64,000 nt of DNA, taken from SG8-41 sp035649495. GTDB taxonomy: Bacteria > Pseudomonadota > Gammaproteobacteria > Burkholderiales > SG8-41. A model generated the notes under the pieces. It had not been told where the DNA came from, ran no database searches, and worked only from the letters and a program-made list of their open reading frames with translations. Shown one piece after another: positions 1-13,052 of this stretch (position 1 is the first letter of the stretch; each line of letters begins with the position of its first letter). The stretch lies in NCBI GenBank assembly GCA_035649495.1, contig DASRJL010000211.1:11581-75580 (forward strand), given 5' to 3'. Both the position numbers and the translations under genes were made by a program.

Positions 1-192
1 GGCAGGCTGCGGCGCGGGCTTGGCCAGAGGCGCGCTGCGCGGGAAGGGACTGGGCATCTTGTTGATGTACCACGCCACCCCGAGCGCGATCGACAGGCCC
101 AGCACCAGGCCGATCAGGATGCCGACGAGAAGCGAGCCGCTCGCCGCACGCGAGGCGGGCTTGCGCTCGGGTTTTTTATAGTCCTTCGACAC
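1..192 (-). CDS. SPOR-domain protein, N-terminal part (cut by window edge)
   Basis: Only the first 64 codons lie in the window; the gene continues past base 1. The GTG start at 190-192 gives a basic N-terminus (SKDYKKPERKPASR), one membrane segment (SLLVGILIGLVLGLSIALGV) and the start of a Pro/Ala-rich linker. That is the layout of inner-membrane proteins with a periplasmic C-terminal SPOR domain that binds denuded peptidoglycan at the septum. It lies 48 bp downstream of argS on the same strand, and argS followed by a SPOR gene is a common betaproteobacterial order. The SPOR domain itself is outside the window, so the name rests on topology and context. Confidence 0.7.
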   Translation of the reverse strand, partial: MSKDYKKPERKPASRAASGSLLVGILIGLVLGLSIALGVAWYINKMPSPFPRSAPLAKPAPQPA

Positions 193-240
193 CCCGTTAT
201 CTTACCTCAGCGGGCGTGTCAGGAACGGCGCTGCGCGCGG

Positions 241-1881
241 CTACATTTTCTCGGGCGCGGAGACGCCGAGCAGCCCGAGTCCATTGCGCACGACCGCGCG
301 CACCGCGGCAGCGAGCGCAAGACGGGCAATTTTCACACTCTCCTCGTCGACCAGGAAACGGGTCGAGTTGTAGTAGCTGTGAAAATCCGCCGCGAGGTCC
401 CGCAGATAGAACGCGATGCGATGCGGGGCGAGCTCGACGGCCGCCTGCTCCACGATCTCCGGGTACTCCATCAGCCGCGCGAGCAGGACGGATTCCTGGC
501 TCGAGGCGAGAGGTGACTTGTCGGCAGCGGCGAGGCCGCCGGGATCGCCGCCCCATTGCTCGAGGACGCTGCACACCCGGGCGTGCACCATCTGCACGTA
601 GTACACCGGGTTTTCCTCGCTCTTGGCGCGCGCCAGGTCAACGTCGAATACAAAATCCGTGTCGGCCTTGCGGGACACGAGGAAAAAGCGCACCGCGTCG
701 CGTCCGACCCAGTCGATCAGGTCGCGCACGGTGACGTAGGACCCGGCCCGCTTGGAGATTTTTATTTCCTCGCCGCCGCGTATCACCTTCACCAGGCTGT
801 GCAGCACGTAATCGGGATAGTCCACCGGGATCCCGAGGCCGAGCGCCTGCAATCCGGCGCGCACGCGCGTCACCGTGCTGTGGTGGTCGGTGCCCTGAAC
901 GTCGATAACCTTGCGAAAGCCGCGCTGCCACTTGGTGACATGGTAGGCGACGTCCGGCACGAAATAGGTGTACGTGCCATCTGACTTGCGCACCACGCGA
1001 TCCTTGTCGTCGCCATAGTCGGTCGTGCGCAGCCACAACGCGCCGCCCTCCTCGTAGGTCTTGCCGCTCGCGATGAGCCCCTTTACCGTGGCGTCCACCT
1101 TACCGTCGGCGTACAGGCTCGACTCCAGGTAATAGACGTCGAATTTCACGCCGAACGCCAGCAAATCGGCGTCCTGCTCGGCGCGGAGGTAGGCCACCGC
1201 GAACTTGCGAATGGCCTCGAGATCCTGAGTATCGCCCCTATCCGCAAGGTAGGCGCGGGCGATGTCCGCTATGTACTCCCCGTTGTAGGCCTCTTCCGGC
1301 CACCCGGTTTCGCCGGGGTTGATGCCCTTCGCGCGTGCCTGGACCGAGAACGCCAGCTTGTCGATCTGCGCGCCGGCGTCGTTGTAGTAGTACTCGCGTG
1401 TGACGGAATGACCCTGTGACTCCAGCAGCGCCGCAATGGCGTCACCCAGCGCCGCCTGGCGCCCGTGGCCTACGTGCAGCGGCCCGGTCGGGTTGGCCGA
1501 AACGAATTCGACCTGAACCCTGTTGTCTCCCTGCGATAACGTCTTTCCGTAAGAGTCGCCCTCGACCAGGATGCGGCTCACCACCTCCTGCTTGTAGCTC
1601 GCCCGGAGAAAGAGATTGATGAACCCGGCCCCCGCGATCTCGGCTTTCTCCAGCTCAGACGTCGCCGGCAGCGCGGCCACCAGGCGCGACGCGATCTCGC
1701 GTGGCGGGCGCTTCAGTACCTTGGCAAGCTGCAGCGCCACGTTGCAGGCGTAGTCACCGTGCGCGGCCTGCTTCGGGCGTTCGAGCAGGAGCGCCGCCGG
1801 GACGTGGCCGGGAGCGACCACCTCGACCGCGGCAGCCAGCGCCCTCGTCAATCGGGTTCTCGCGTCCTCAGGTGGAGACAT
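241..1881 (-). CDS. argS: Arginyl-tRNA synthetase
   Basis: Class I aminoacyl-tRNA synthetase that charges tRNA-Arg with arginine in the cytosol. The protein has an N-terminal Add1-type domain, the HIGH-type signature ANPTGPLHVGH near residues 130-139, a KMSKS-like loop reduced to KISKRAG, and a C-terminal helical anticodon-binding region ending YNSTRFLVDEES...APEKM. The frame is open to 1914, but I chose the ATG at 1879-1881 (MSPPEDART). An AGGA sits 6 bases before it, and the resulting 546 aa suits ArgS. It lies downstream of priA across an 87-bp gap that holds a decamer repeat, and upstream of the SPOR gene. Confidence 0.96.
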   Translation of the reverse strand: MSPPEDARTRLTRALAAAVEVVAPGHVPAALLLERPKQAAHGDYACNVALQLAKVLKRPPREIASRLVAALPATSELEKAEIAGAGFINLFLRASYKQEVVSRILVEGDSYGKTLSQGDNRVQVEFVSANPTGPLHVGHGRQAALGDAIAALLESQGHSVTREYYYNDAGAQIDKLAFSVQARAKGINPGETGWPEEAYNGEYIADIARAYLADRGDTQDLEAIRKFAVAYLRAEQDADLLAFGVKFDVYYLESSLYADGKVDATVKGLIASGKTYEEGGALWLRTTDYGDDKDRVVRKSDGTYTYFVPDVAYHVTKWQRGFRKVIDVQGTDHHSTVTRVRAGLQALGLGIPVDYPDYVLHSLVKVIRGGEEIKISKRAGSYVTVRDLIDWVGRDAVRFFLVSRKADTDFVFDVDLARAKSEENPVYYVQMVHARVCSVLEQWGGDPGGLAAADKSPLASSQESVLLARLMEYPEIVEQAAVELAPHRIAFYLRDLAADFHSYYNSTRFLVDEESVKIARLALAAAVRAVVRNGLGLLGVSAPEKM

Positions 1882-1925
1882 GCTTGATCCTAGCATGGCA
1901 TGATCCGCCCACATTTTCCCTGGGA

Positions 1926-1952
1926 TCTGTGTTCATCTGTGTTTATCCGTGG
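1926..1952. repeat. Decamer tandem repeat between priA and argS
   Basis: Two and a half direct copies of a 10-base unit (TCTGTGTTCA, TCTGTGTTTA, TCCGTGG) fill the middle of the priA-argS gap. The unit differs from the 7-base units found elsewhere in this window. It belongs to a class of short intergenic repeats seen in many GC-rich bacterial genomes; no function is evident here. Confidence 0.6.
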
Positions 1953-1968
1953 CGCAAGCCGCGTTCTC

Positions 1969-3972
1969 TCAGAACTCCAGCGGATCGACGTCGAGCGACC
2001 AGCGCGCGCGCGTGGATCGCCGGGCCGCCAGTTGCCCGCGCCAGGCCTGCAGAAAGCGCTGCAAGCGCGGGCGCGATTCGGATTGGACCAGGAGCTGGGC
2101 GCGTTCGCGTCCGGCGCGGCGCGGCAGCGTCGCCGGCACCGGGTCGTACATCGTGACCGGCAGGTTGAGCCCTCGTCCCAGCCGCGCGGCGGCGGCCAGA
2201 AAGTCGAGCGCGACGGCGAGCCGCGGCGCTTCCGCCCTCAGCAGCGCCTGGTGCACGAACGGCGGGAACCCGGCCTGCCTGCGCTCCGTGAGCAGGTTGT
2301 CCGCGAAAGCGCGGTAGTCGTGCCGCTTCAACGCCTCGTACAGCGGGTGACCCGGGAATTCGGTCTGGATCAGCACCGTTCCGCGCGTTTCGCCGCGTCC
2401 GGCGCGCCCGGCGACCTGCGTGAGGAGTGCAAACAAGCGCTCCGCGGCGCGGACATCCGAGCTGTAGAGCAGAGCGTCGGCGTTCACGACGCCCACCAGG
2501 TTCAAGTGCGGGAAGTCGTGGCCTTTCGCGAGTATCTGCGTGCCTACCAGGATGTCGACCTCGCGCCGTGCGATCTGACCGCGCATGGCGGACCAGGCGT
2601 CGCGCTTGCGCGTGCTGTCGCGATCGATTCGGAGCACCCGCGCCGCATCGAACTCGCCGGCGAGCGCCGCCTCGACCCGTTGCGTCCCCTGACCCACCGG
2701 CGCGAGATCCTGATTGCCGCACTGGGGGCAGGCCGCCGGGACGGGCGCCTGGTGACCGCAGTGGTGGCAACGCATCCGCTGATCCTTGAGGTGCAGCACG
2801 AGCTGCGCGGCGCAGCGGTGGCAGCCCGCGATCCACCCGCAGCTGCGGCAGGCGAGCACCGGCGCGAAGCCGCGGCGGTTGATGAATACGAGGCTTTGCT
2901 CGCCGCGCGCCCAGGACCCCCGGATCGCCGAGAGCAGGCCCGCCGATAGTCCGTTGCGCGAGCGCTCCGCGCGCGTGTCGAGGGATTCGATAGCCGGGGG
3001 TGGCGCGCCGATGCGCTGCGTCAGTGGGTGCAGGGCGTAACGCCCGGTGATCGCGTTGTGGTAGGTCTCCAGCGCCGGCGTCGCCGAGCCCAGCACGATC
3101 GGGACGTTGCGCTGCCGCGCACGTACGACCGCCAGATCGCGCGCCGAATAGCGGAACCCCTCAGCCTGCTTGAACGAAGCGTCGTGCTCCTCGTCGACGA
3201 CGACGATCCCCAGCCCGGGCATGGGTGTAAACACGGCGAGCCGGGTGCCCAGCACGATACGCGCCCGGCCGGATTGCGCGGCGAGCCAGTGCGCCAGCCG
3301 CTCGCTCTCGTTCAAGCCGCTGTGGAGGCAGGCGATGGGCGTGTCCGGAAAGCGGGCGCTTACCAACGCCTCCAGCTGGGGTGTCAGCGCAATCTCCGGC
3401 ACGAGCACCAGCGCTTGCCGGCCCTGCGCGAGGATGAAGGAGATCGCATGCAGATAGACCTCGGTCTTGCCGCTCCCTGCCACGCCCAGGAGAAGATGGG
3501 GCTGAAATGCCCGGGAGTTTTCGCAGATATGCGTAACGGCGGCAGCTTGCTCGGCGGTGAGCCGTGGAGCAGCGGGTGACGGCTGGGCATGCGCCATTTC
3601 GGTTCCGTACAGTTGTCGGTCGGCCTGTCGCCGCGCCCGCTTCCCGATCGTGCGGAGCCGCGCAGGCAGCGCGCCCATCACCACCTCTCCCAGGGGATGG
3701 TGGTAGTAGTCGCTCGCAAACTTCAGGAGCTCCAGATCGGCCGTGCCGAGGCCGGGTCCGTCGCGCAGCACCTCCAGGACGCGTTTCAACCGGGTCGGCG
3801 AAATCTCCGAGGTACGGGCGCACTCGATGACGACTCCAATCGCGGTCCTGCTGCCGAAGGGCACGAGCACGCGCTGCCCGATATCGTCCTCCGCGACGCC
3901 GTCACCCCGATAATCGAACAGCTTCGCCACGGGCACGTCGAGGGCGATGCGGGCAATGCGGGACTGGTTCAT
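1969..3972 (-). CDS. priA: Primosomal replication restart helicase PriA
   Basis: 3'-to-5' superfamily 2 helicase that loads the replisome at stalled forks. The 667-aa product has the N-terminal DNA-binding domain (RIARIALDVPVAKLFDYRG), Walker A GVAGSGKTEVY, the DEEH box VVDEEHDASFKQ, and the paired zinc-binding cysteines of the family (CRSCGWIAGCHRC, CHHCGHQAPVPAACPQCG) inserted before the C-terminal helicase motifs LVGTQILAKGHDFPH and QVAGRAGRG. Length is slightly below the enterobacterial protein. The start at 3972 gives MNQSRIARIALDVP, the expected N-terminus. Its 5' flank is the 437-bp hemE-priA spacer, which holds two DnaA-box matches. Confidence 0.97.
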   Translation of the reverse strand: MNQSRIARIALDVPVAKLFDYRGDGVAEDDIGQRVLVPFGSRTAIGVVIECARTSEISPTRLKRVLEVLRDGPGLGTADLELLKFASDYYHHPLGEVVMGALPARLRTIGKRARRQADRQLYGTEMAHAQPSPAAPRLTAEQAAAVTHICENSRAFQPHLLLGVAGSGKTEVYLHAISFILAQGRQALVLVPEIALTPQLEALVSARFPDTPIACLHSGLNESERLAHWLAAQSGRARIVLGTRLAVFTPMPGLGIVVVDEEHDASFKQAEGFRYSARDLAVVRARQRNVPIVLGSATPALETYHNAITGRYALHPLTQRIGAPPPAIESLDTRAERSRNGLSAGLLSAIRGSWARGEQSLVFINRRGFAPVLACRSCGWIAGCHRCAAQLVLHLKDQRMRCHHCGHQAPVPAACPQCGNQDLAPVGQGTQRVEAALAGEFDAARVLRIDRDSTRKRDAWSAMRGQIARREVDILVGTQILAKGHDFPHLNLVGVVNADALLYSSDVRAAERLFALLTQVAGRAGRGETRGTVLIQTEFPGHPLYEALKRHDYRAFADNLLTERRQAGFPPFVHQALLRAEAPRLAVALDFLAAAARLGRGLNLPVTMYDPVPATLPRRAGRERAQLLVQSESRPRLQRFLQAWRGQLAARRSTRARWSLDVDPLEF

Positions 3973-4103
3973 CGTGACTGCTGGCGGGGGTGATAGGTCG
4001 GTCGGATCAGGATAGAGACCCCAACGTGTCAGAGAATCTCTACTATGAAGCGTAAGAACTCAACTACAGAAAAGCCTTTCAAAAGGGACCACTACCTCGA
4101 CAA

Positions 4104-4273
4104 GTGAAACGCATTCTTCGAAAGGCGGGCAAGTTCTTTAGCGGCTACGGGATTTTCTGGTTATCGCCATCACGCTGTGGATAAGCCTGTTAATGATTGC
4201 CTCCCCGAGCGCTGTCCAGGCCGTCGCTGTGGCATGGGCGCAAAAAATACGCGATGCCGGAGCGGTGATTTAA
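4104..4273 (+). pseudogene. Possible frameshifted small membrane protein in hemE-priA spacer
   Basis: A GTG at 4104 opens a 26-codon frame that begins MKRILRKAGKFFSGYG and stops at 4182-4184. From 4151 the adjacent frame reads on for 40 codons as a hydrophobic stretch (DFLVIAITLWISLLMIASPS) followed by AVQAVAVAWAQKIRDAGAVI and TAA at 4271-4273. Joined by one frameshift near 4150 they would give a basic N-terminus plus one membrane helix, about 56 aa. A further 20-codon frame starting ATG 4045 overlaps the GTG in a GTGA junction. No homologue is recognised. This may be chance, a decayed gene or a real small ORF. Confidence 0.2.
4176..4184 (-). promoter_or_regulatory. DnaA-box match TTATCCACA
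   Basis: The minus strand reads TTATCCACA, a perfect match to the DnaA R-box consensus TTATNCACA. It lies in the hemE-priA spacer about 200 bp before priA, in the same orientation as the second match at 4357-4365. Confidence 0.5.
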
Positions 4274-4356
4274 TAGTCTTATATTCAATGGGTTGCGAAA
4301 CCTATCGCCAAGGCGGCCGCTGGCGGTCGCGGTCTGCGCAACATCTGGCGCCGGAA

Positions 4357-4365
4357 TGTGCATAA
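4357..4365 (-). promoter_or_regulatory. DnaA-box match TTATGCACA
   Basis: The minus strand reads TTATGCACA, which fits TTATNCACA. It lies just downstream of the hemE stop codon and in the same orientation as the match at 4176-4184, 181 bp apart start to start. Confidence 0.4.
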
Positions 4366-4409
4366 CTCGCCGCCGCCGCTCCCCGAAAAGCCTGAACTGG
4401 CGCGGGTTT

Positions 4410-5468
4410 TCAGTGATACGGTCGGGAGAGCTCGTGCACTGCCTCGACCAGGATCGCGACGTTTTCCGGCGGCGTGAACCGCGATACGCCATGCCCGAGA
4501 TTGAAGATGTGGCCGCTGCCGCGGCCGTAATGCGAGAGCACGCTCGCCGCGCCAGCCCGGATCGTCTCGGCTTCGGCCAGCAGCACCACCGGCTCGAGAT
4601 TGCCTTGCAGCGCCGCGCGGGCGCCCACGCGCTCGCGCGCGCTGCCAAGGTGCACGGTCCAGTCGATCCCCACGGCGTCGCAGCCGCTCGCGGCGATGGC
4701 TTCGAGCCACGCGCCGCCGCCCTTGGTGAAAAGAATATTCGGCACGCGGACCCCGTCACATTCCCGCGCCAGTCCGTCCAGCACCTGCTGCATGTAGGCG
4801 AGGGAAAACTCGCGGTATTCGGCGTGGCCGAGCGCGCCGCCCCAAGTATCGAAGATCATGACGGCCTGCGCCCCTGCCTCGATCTGGGCATTGAGGTACG
4901 CCGTGACCGCGCGGGCATTCACGTCCAGGATCCGGCGCAAGAGGTCGGGCCGCCGGTAAAGCATCGTCTTGATGTGATGGAAATCCGTGCTGGGTCCGCC
5001 CTCCACCATGTAGCACGCCAAGGTGAAGGGACTGCCTGCAAAGCCGATCAACGGCACCTCCCCGGCGAGCGCCCGGCGCACTTGGGCAACGGTGTCGAAG
5101 ACGTAGCGCAACTCACCCGGGTCCGGGACGTTGAGGCCGTGGATTTCCCGCTCCTCGCGCAGGGGCCGGGCGAGGGTCGGGCCCTCGCCTTCAACGAAGG
5201 CCAGGCCCAGCCCCATCGCATCCGGGATCGTCAGAATATCCGAGAAGACGATTGCCGCATCGAGCGCGTAGCGCGCCAGGGGCTGCAGCGTGACCTCCGT
5301 TGCGAGGTCCGGGTTGCGGCACAGGGCCATGAAACTGCCGGCGCGCGCGCGCGTGGTGTTGTATTCGGGCAGGTAGCGACCCGCCTGGCGCATCAGCCAC
5401 ACCGGGGTGTAGGGCGTCGGCTGCCGGAGCAGGGCGCGGATGAAGGTGTCGTTCTTGAGTTTGCTCAT
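4410..5468 (-). CDS. hemE: Uroporphyrinogen decarboxylase
   Basis: Removes four carboxyl groups from uroporphyrinogen III to give coproporphyrinogen III in the cytosolic heme pathway. The 352-aa product carries the family N-terminal signature PVWLMRQAGRYLPEY with the substrate-contacting Arg residues, FSDILTIPDAMG with the catalytic-pocket Asp, the motif GFAGSPFTLACYMVEGG, and DTWGGALGHAEYREF near the C-terminus. The ATG at 5468 gives MSKLKNDTFIRALLRQP, a normal start. It lies about 180 bp downstream of gltD on the same strand; structured sequence in the gap may separate the two transcripts. hemB, hemL and hemF are also in this window but not adjacent. Confidence 0.97.
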   Translation of the reverse strand: MSKLKNDTFIRALLRQPTPYTPVWLMRQAGRYLPEYNTTRARAGSFMALCRNPDLATEVTLQPLARYALDAAIVFSDILTIPDAMGLGLAFVEGEGPTLARPLREEREIHGLNVPDPGELRYVFDTVAQVRRALAGEVPLIGFAGSPFTLACYMVEGGPSTDFHHIKTMLYRRPDLLRRILDVNARAVTAYLNAQIEAGAQAVMIFDTWGGALGHAEYREFSLAYMQQVLDGLARECDGVRVPNILFTKGGGAWLEAIAASGCDAVGIDWTVHLGSARERVGARAALQGNLEPVVLLAEAETIRAGAASVLSHYGRGSGHIFNLGHGVSRFTPPENVAILVEAVHELSRPYH

Positions 5469-5558
5469 GAACTGACGGCGCGCGCGGAGAAAATCCGAAT
5501 CATGTAGCTCTTCTCATCCTGCCCCCGCGAGGATGGATGCAGTGTAGTGGGGGGTGCG

Positions 5559-5609
5559 GGGGGCGCGGGAAGGGCCCTCGCGAATTTGCAGGAAGGGGCC
5601 CGCGCCCCC
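5559..5609. other. GC-rich inverted repeat in gltD-hemE gap
   Basis: Two perfect 11-base arms (GGGGGCGCGGG at 5559-5569 and CCCGCGCCCCC at 5599-5609) are separated by 29 bases that themselves contain GGGCCC and GGGGCCC. No T-run follows on either strand, so this is not a standard intrinsic terminator. It may still fold or slow polymerase between gltD and hemE. Confidence 0.45.
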
Positions 5610-5635
5610 TGCTCCATTATCTCCCGTGGGATCGA

Positions 5636-5660
5636 GAATTGCCGCCTAACGCGGCAATTC
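5636..5660 (-). terminator. Stem-loop around the gltD stop codon
   Basis: A perfect 10-bp stem (GAATTGCCGC / GCGGCAATTC) closes a 5-base loop, and the TAG stop of gltD lies in that loop. There is no U-tract after it on the minus strand, so it is either a transcript 3'-end protector or a weak terminator. Confidence 0.4.
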
Positions 5661-7108
5661 GGACGATCCCATGAGGAACTCGTCGACCGCGCGGGCGCAC
5701 TGGCGGCCTTCGCGTATGGCCCATACGACCAGCGACTGGCCGCGCCGCAGGTCGCCGGCGGCGAATACCTTGGCGGCCGAGGTGACGTAGGAACCCGGCC
5801 CATCGGTGGCCGCCTTGGCATTGCCGCGGTTGTCCTTCGTCACGCCAAACTCGTCGAGCAGCGATTGCACGGGGGAGACGAAACCCATGGCGAGAAGCAC
5901 CAGGTCCGCGGGGAGCGTGAAGTCCGTGCCGGGCATCTCCGCCATCTTGCCGTCCTTCCACTCCAGGCGCACCGCCTTGATCGCCTTGACCTTGCCCTTG
6001 TCGCCGACAAACGCCTTGCTGGCGATGGCCCAGTCGCGCTTTACGCCTTCCTCGTGCGATGACGACGTGCGCAACCGCAGCGGCCAGTAAGGCCATGAGG
6101 GGTTATTGGGCGGATCGTCCGGCTTCGCCAGAAGTTCTATCTGGGTAACGGACTTGGCGCCATGCCGATTCGACGTGCCCACACAGTCGGAGCCGGTATC
6201 GCCGCCGCCGATGATCACGACGTGCTTGCCCGTCGCCCACAGGTCCGCCACGCCCTTGTCTCCCGCCACGCGCTGGTTCTGCAGGGGCAGGAATTCCATG
6301 GCGTAGTGGACGCCGTCGAGATCGCGGCCCGGCACCGGCAGATCGCGCGGCTGCTCGGCGCCGCCCGCCAGCACCACCGCGTCGAACTCGGCGAGCATGC
6401 TTTCCGCCGGGACGAACTCCACGGCCAGGTCCAGCACGCCGGAGCCCGGCGCCGTCGTTCCGGCGCGCACTCCCGGGCGAAACGTCACGCCCTCGGCCGC
6501 CATCTGCTGCATCCGGCGGTCGATCAGCCACTTCTCCATCTTGAAGTCGGGAATGCCGTAGCGCAGGAGCCCGCCGATGCGGTCGCTTTTCTCGAAAACG
6601 GTGACCGCATGTCCGGCGCGCGCGAGCTGCTGCGCGCAGGCGAGGCCGGCCGGGCCGGAGCCGACGACGGCCACTTTCTTGCCGGTGCGGCGCGCGGGCG
6701 GCTGCGGCTTGACCCACCCTTCCTCCCACGCCTTGTCGATGATCGCGTGCTCTATCGACTTGATGCCGACGGCGTCGTCGTTGATGCGCAGGACGCACGC
6801 CTCCTCACAGGGCGCGGGGCAGATGCGGCCGGTGAATTCCGGGAAGTTGTTGGTGGAGTGCAGCGTGTCGATCGCGCGCTTCCAGTCCTGCCGGTAGACG
6901 AGGTCGTTCCAGTCGGGAATGATGTTGTTGACCGGGCAGCCGCTCATGCAGAACGGGATGCCGCAATCCATGCAGCGCGCACCCTGTACCGCAGCGGCTT
7001 CGTCCGACAGGCGGGGGATGAACTCGCGATAGTGCTGCTTGCGCGCGTCCTTGGGCTCGTACTGCTCCTCGACCCGCTCGTGCTCCAGAAATCCGGTGAC
7101 TTTTCCCA

Positions 7109-7109
<1 letters not shown>
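5646..7109 (-). CDS. gltD: Glutamate synthase (NADPH) small subunit
   Basis: FAD- and NADPH-binding subunit that passes electrons to the large subunit for making glutamate from glutamine and 2-oxoglutarate. The N-terminus has the Cys-rich Fe-S region (CMDCGIPFCMSGCPVNNIIP, then GRICPAPCEEACVL). Next come the FAD site VAVVGSGPAGLACAQQLARAG and the NADPH-site motif VVIIGGGDTGSDCVGT. The frame stays open upstream to 7709 inside gltB. The real start is the ATG at 7107-7109 (MGKVTGFLEHERVEE), which gives 487 aa and overlaps the gltB stop by one base (TGATG), so the two are translationally coupled. Confidence 0.97.
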
Positions 7110-11758
<4,649 letters not shown>

Positions 11759-11851
11759 CGTGACCTCGAGTGAATCTCGTGATAACCCAACGGGTTGGCG
11801 CAAGAGTTGCTGCGGAGCAACAAACACCTGACCCGCCGAGGGGAGCTTGGA

Positions 11852-11880
11852 AGTCTACCGGCTTATGCCTGACGCATCAA
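11852..11880 (-). promoter_or_regulatory. Candidate sigma-70 promoter for gltBD
   Basis: On the minus strand TTGATG (11875-11880) and TAGACT (11852-11857) are 17 bases apart. This predicts a start near 11845 and an 87-nt leader. The leader includes the small hairpin GTTGCTCCGCAGCAAC. Confidence 0.4.
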
Positions 11881-11930
11881 CCGGTTGGAGGCAGAAGCAA
11901 GCACTAGCTAACCTGCGATGCCGGGATTCC

Positions 11931-13052
11931 CTAGGTTTCCTCGATCGCGAAGAGCCGCCGATGCTCCACTATGGCGTAGCGGTCGGTCATGCCCGCCACG
12001 TAGTCCGCGATGGCCCGCGGCGCGTCGTCCCGCGCGCGGTCCTGGAATTCCGGAGGCAGCAGGCGCGCGTCGGAGATGAATGCCTGGAAGAGCTCGCTCA
12101 CGACCCGCCGCGCCTTCATGCTCATGCGCACCACGCGGTAGTGGCGATAGAGGTGATCGTGCAGGAAGCGCTTCAGCTCCAGGCTTTCCTCGCGCACCGG
12201 CGGGCTGTACGCGATGAGGGGCGGCGCGCGGCGCACCTCTTCGACCGACCCGGGGGCGCCGGCGCGTATGCTCCGGTCGCTCGTGCGGATGAGATCGGTC
12301 ACCAGGGTATCGATCATGCGGCGCACTGTCTCGTGGACCAGGCGCCTTCCTGTGAGCCTGGGGTACGCCTTGAGTGCTGCTTTCATGTGCCGCGCGAATA
12401 TGCGCACGCCGGCCAGCTGTTCCAGGGTGATCAGGCCCGATCGCAGGCCGTCGTCGACGTCGTGGTTGTTGTAGGCGATCTCGTCGGCGATGTTGGCGAG
12501 CTGCGCTTCGAGCGAGGGCTGGCGGCGCCGGATGAATCGCTCTCCCACCTCCCCGAGGAGGCGCGCGTTCCTGAGCGAGCAATGCTTGAGGATGCCCTCG
12601 CGGGTTTCGAACGTGAGGTTGAGGCCGTCGAACGCGGCGTAGCGCTGCTCGAGGAGATCCACGACGCGCAGCGACTGCAGATTGTGCTCGAAGCCGCCGT
12701 AGGGCTTCATGCAGGCGTTCAGCGCATCCTGGCCTGAGTGGCCGAACGGGGTATGACCCAGGTCGTGGGCGAGCGCGATGGCCTCGGTCAGATCCTCGTC
12801 GAGGCCGAGGGAGCGCGCGACCGAGCGCGCGATCTGGGCGACCTCCAGGCTGTGGGTGAGCCGCGTGCGGAACAGATCTCCTTCGTGATTGACGAATACC
12901 TGCGTCTTGTACTCGAGCCGCCGGAACGCGGTGGAATGGATGATGCGGTCGCGGTCGCGCTGGTATTCGCTGCGGCGCACTGGCGGCGGCTCGCGGTGGC
13001 GCCGCCCCCGGGAGTGCTCGGGGCGCGACGCATACGGCGCGAGCTCACGCAT
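11931..13052 (-). CDS. dgt: dGTP triphosphohydrolase-like HD protein
   Basis: HD-superfamily deoxynucleotide triphosphohydrolase, predicted to cut dNTPs to nucleoside plus tripolyphosphate. The 373-aa product shows the family order: RRLEYKTQVFVNHEGD near the N-terminus, then the metal-binding H...HD motif TRLTHSLEVAQIARS with AHDLGHTPFGHSG, then NIADEIAYNNHDVDDG. Its length fits the shorter dGTPase-like type 2 group rather than enterobacterial Dgt. The ATG at 13052 overlaps the aroB 3' end by 8 bp, so it is part of aroK-aroB-dgt. Substrate specificity cannot be read from sequence. Confidence 0.9.
   Translation of the reverse strand: MRELAPYASRPEHSRGRRHREPPPVRRSEYQRDRDRIIHSTAFRRLEYKTQVFVNHEGDLFRTRLTHSLEVAQIARSVARSLGLDEDLTEAIALAHDLGHTPFGHSGQDALNACMKPYGGFEHNLQSLRVVDLLEQRYAAFDGLNLTFETREGILKHCSLRNARLLGEVGERFIRRRQPSLEAQLANIADEIAYNNHDVDDGLRSGLITLEQLAGVRIFARHMKAALKAYPRLTGRRLVHETVRRMIDTLVTDLIRTSDRSIRAGAPGSVEEVRRAPPLIAYSPPVREESLELKRFLHDHLYRHYRVVRMSMKARRVVSELFQAFISDARLLPPEFQDRARDDAPRAIADYVAGMTDRYAIVEHRRLFAIEET

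Larger units (their letters stand above)
3973..4409. other. hemE-priA intergenic spacer (437 bp)
   Basis: This spacer is AT-richer than its flanks and has no ORF of normal length. It holds two DnaA-box matches (4176-4184, 4357-4365) and an AT-rich patch near 4270-4290. It also has a run of short plus-strand frames at 4045-4273, described separately. I could not fix a convincing sigma-70 promoter for priA in it. Confidence 0.5.

Noticed and set aside
3973..4409. Replication origin
   Set aside because: Two DnaA-box matches alone do not make an origin. There is no dnaA/dnaN neighbourhood, no box cluster and no 13-mer-like AT repeats.
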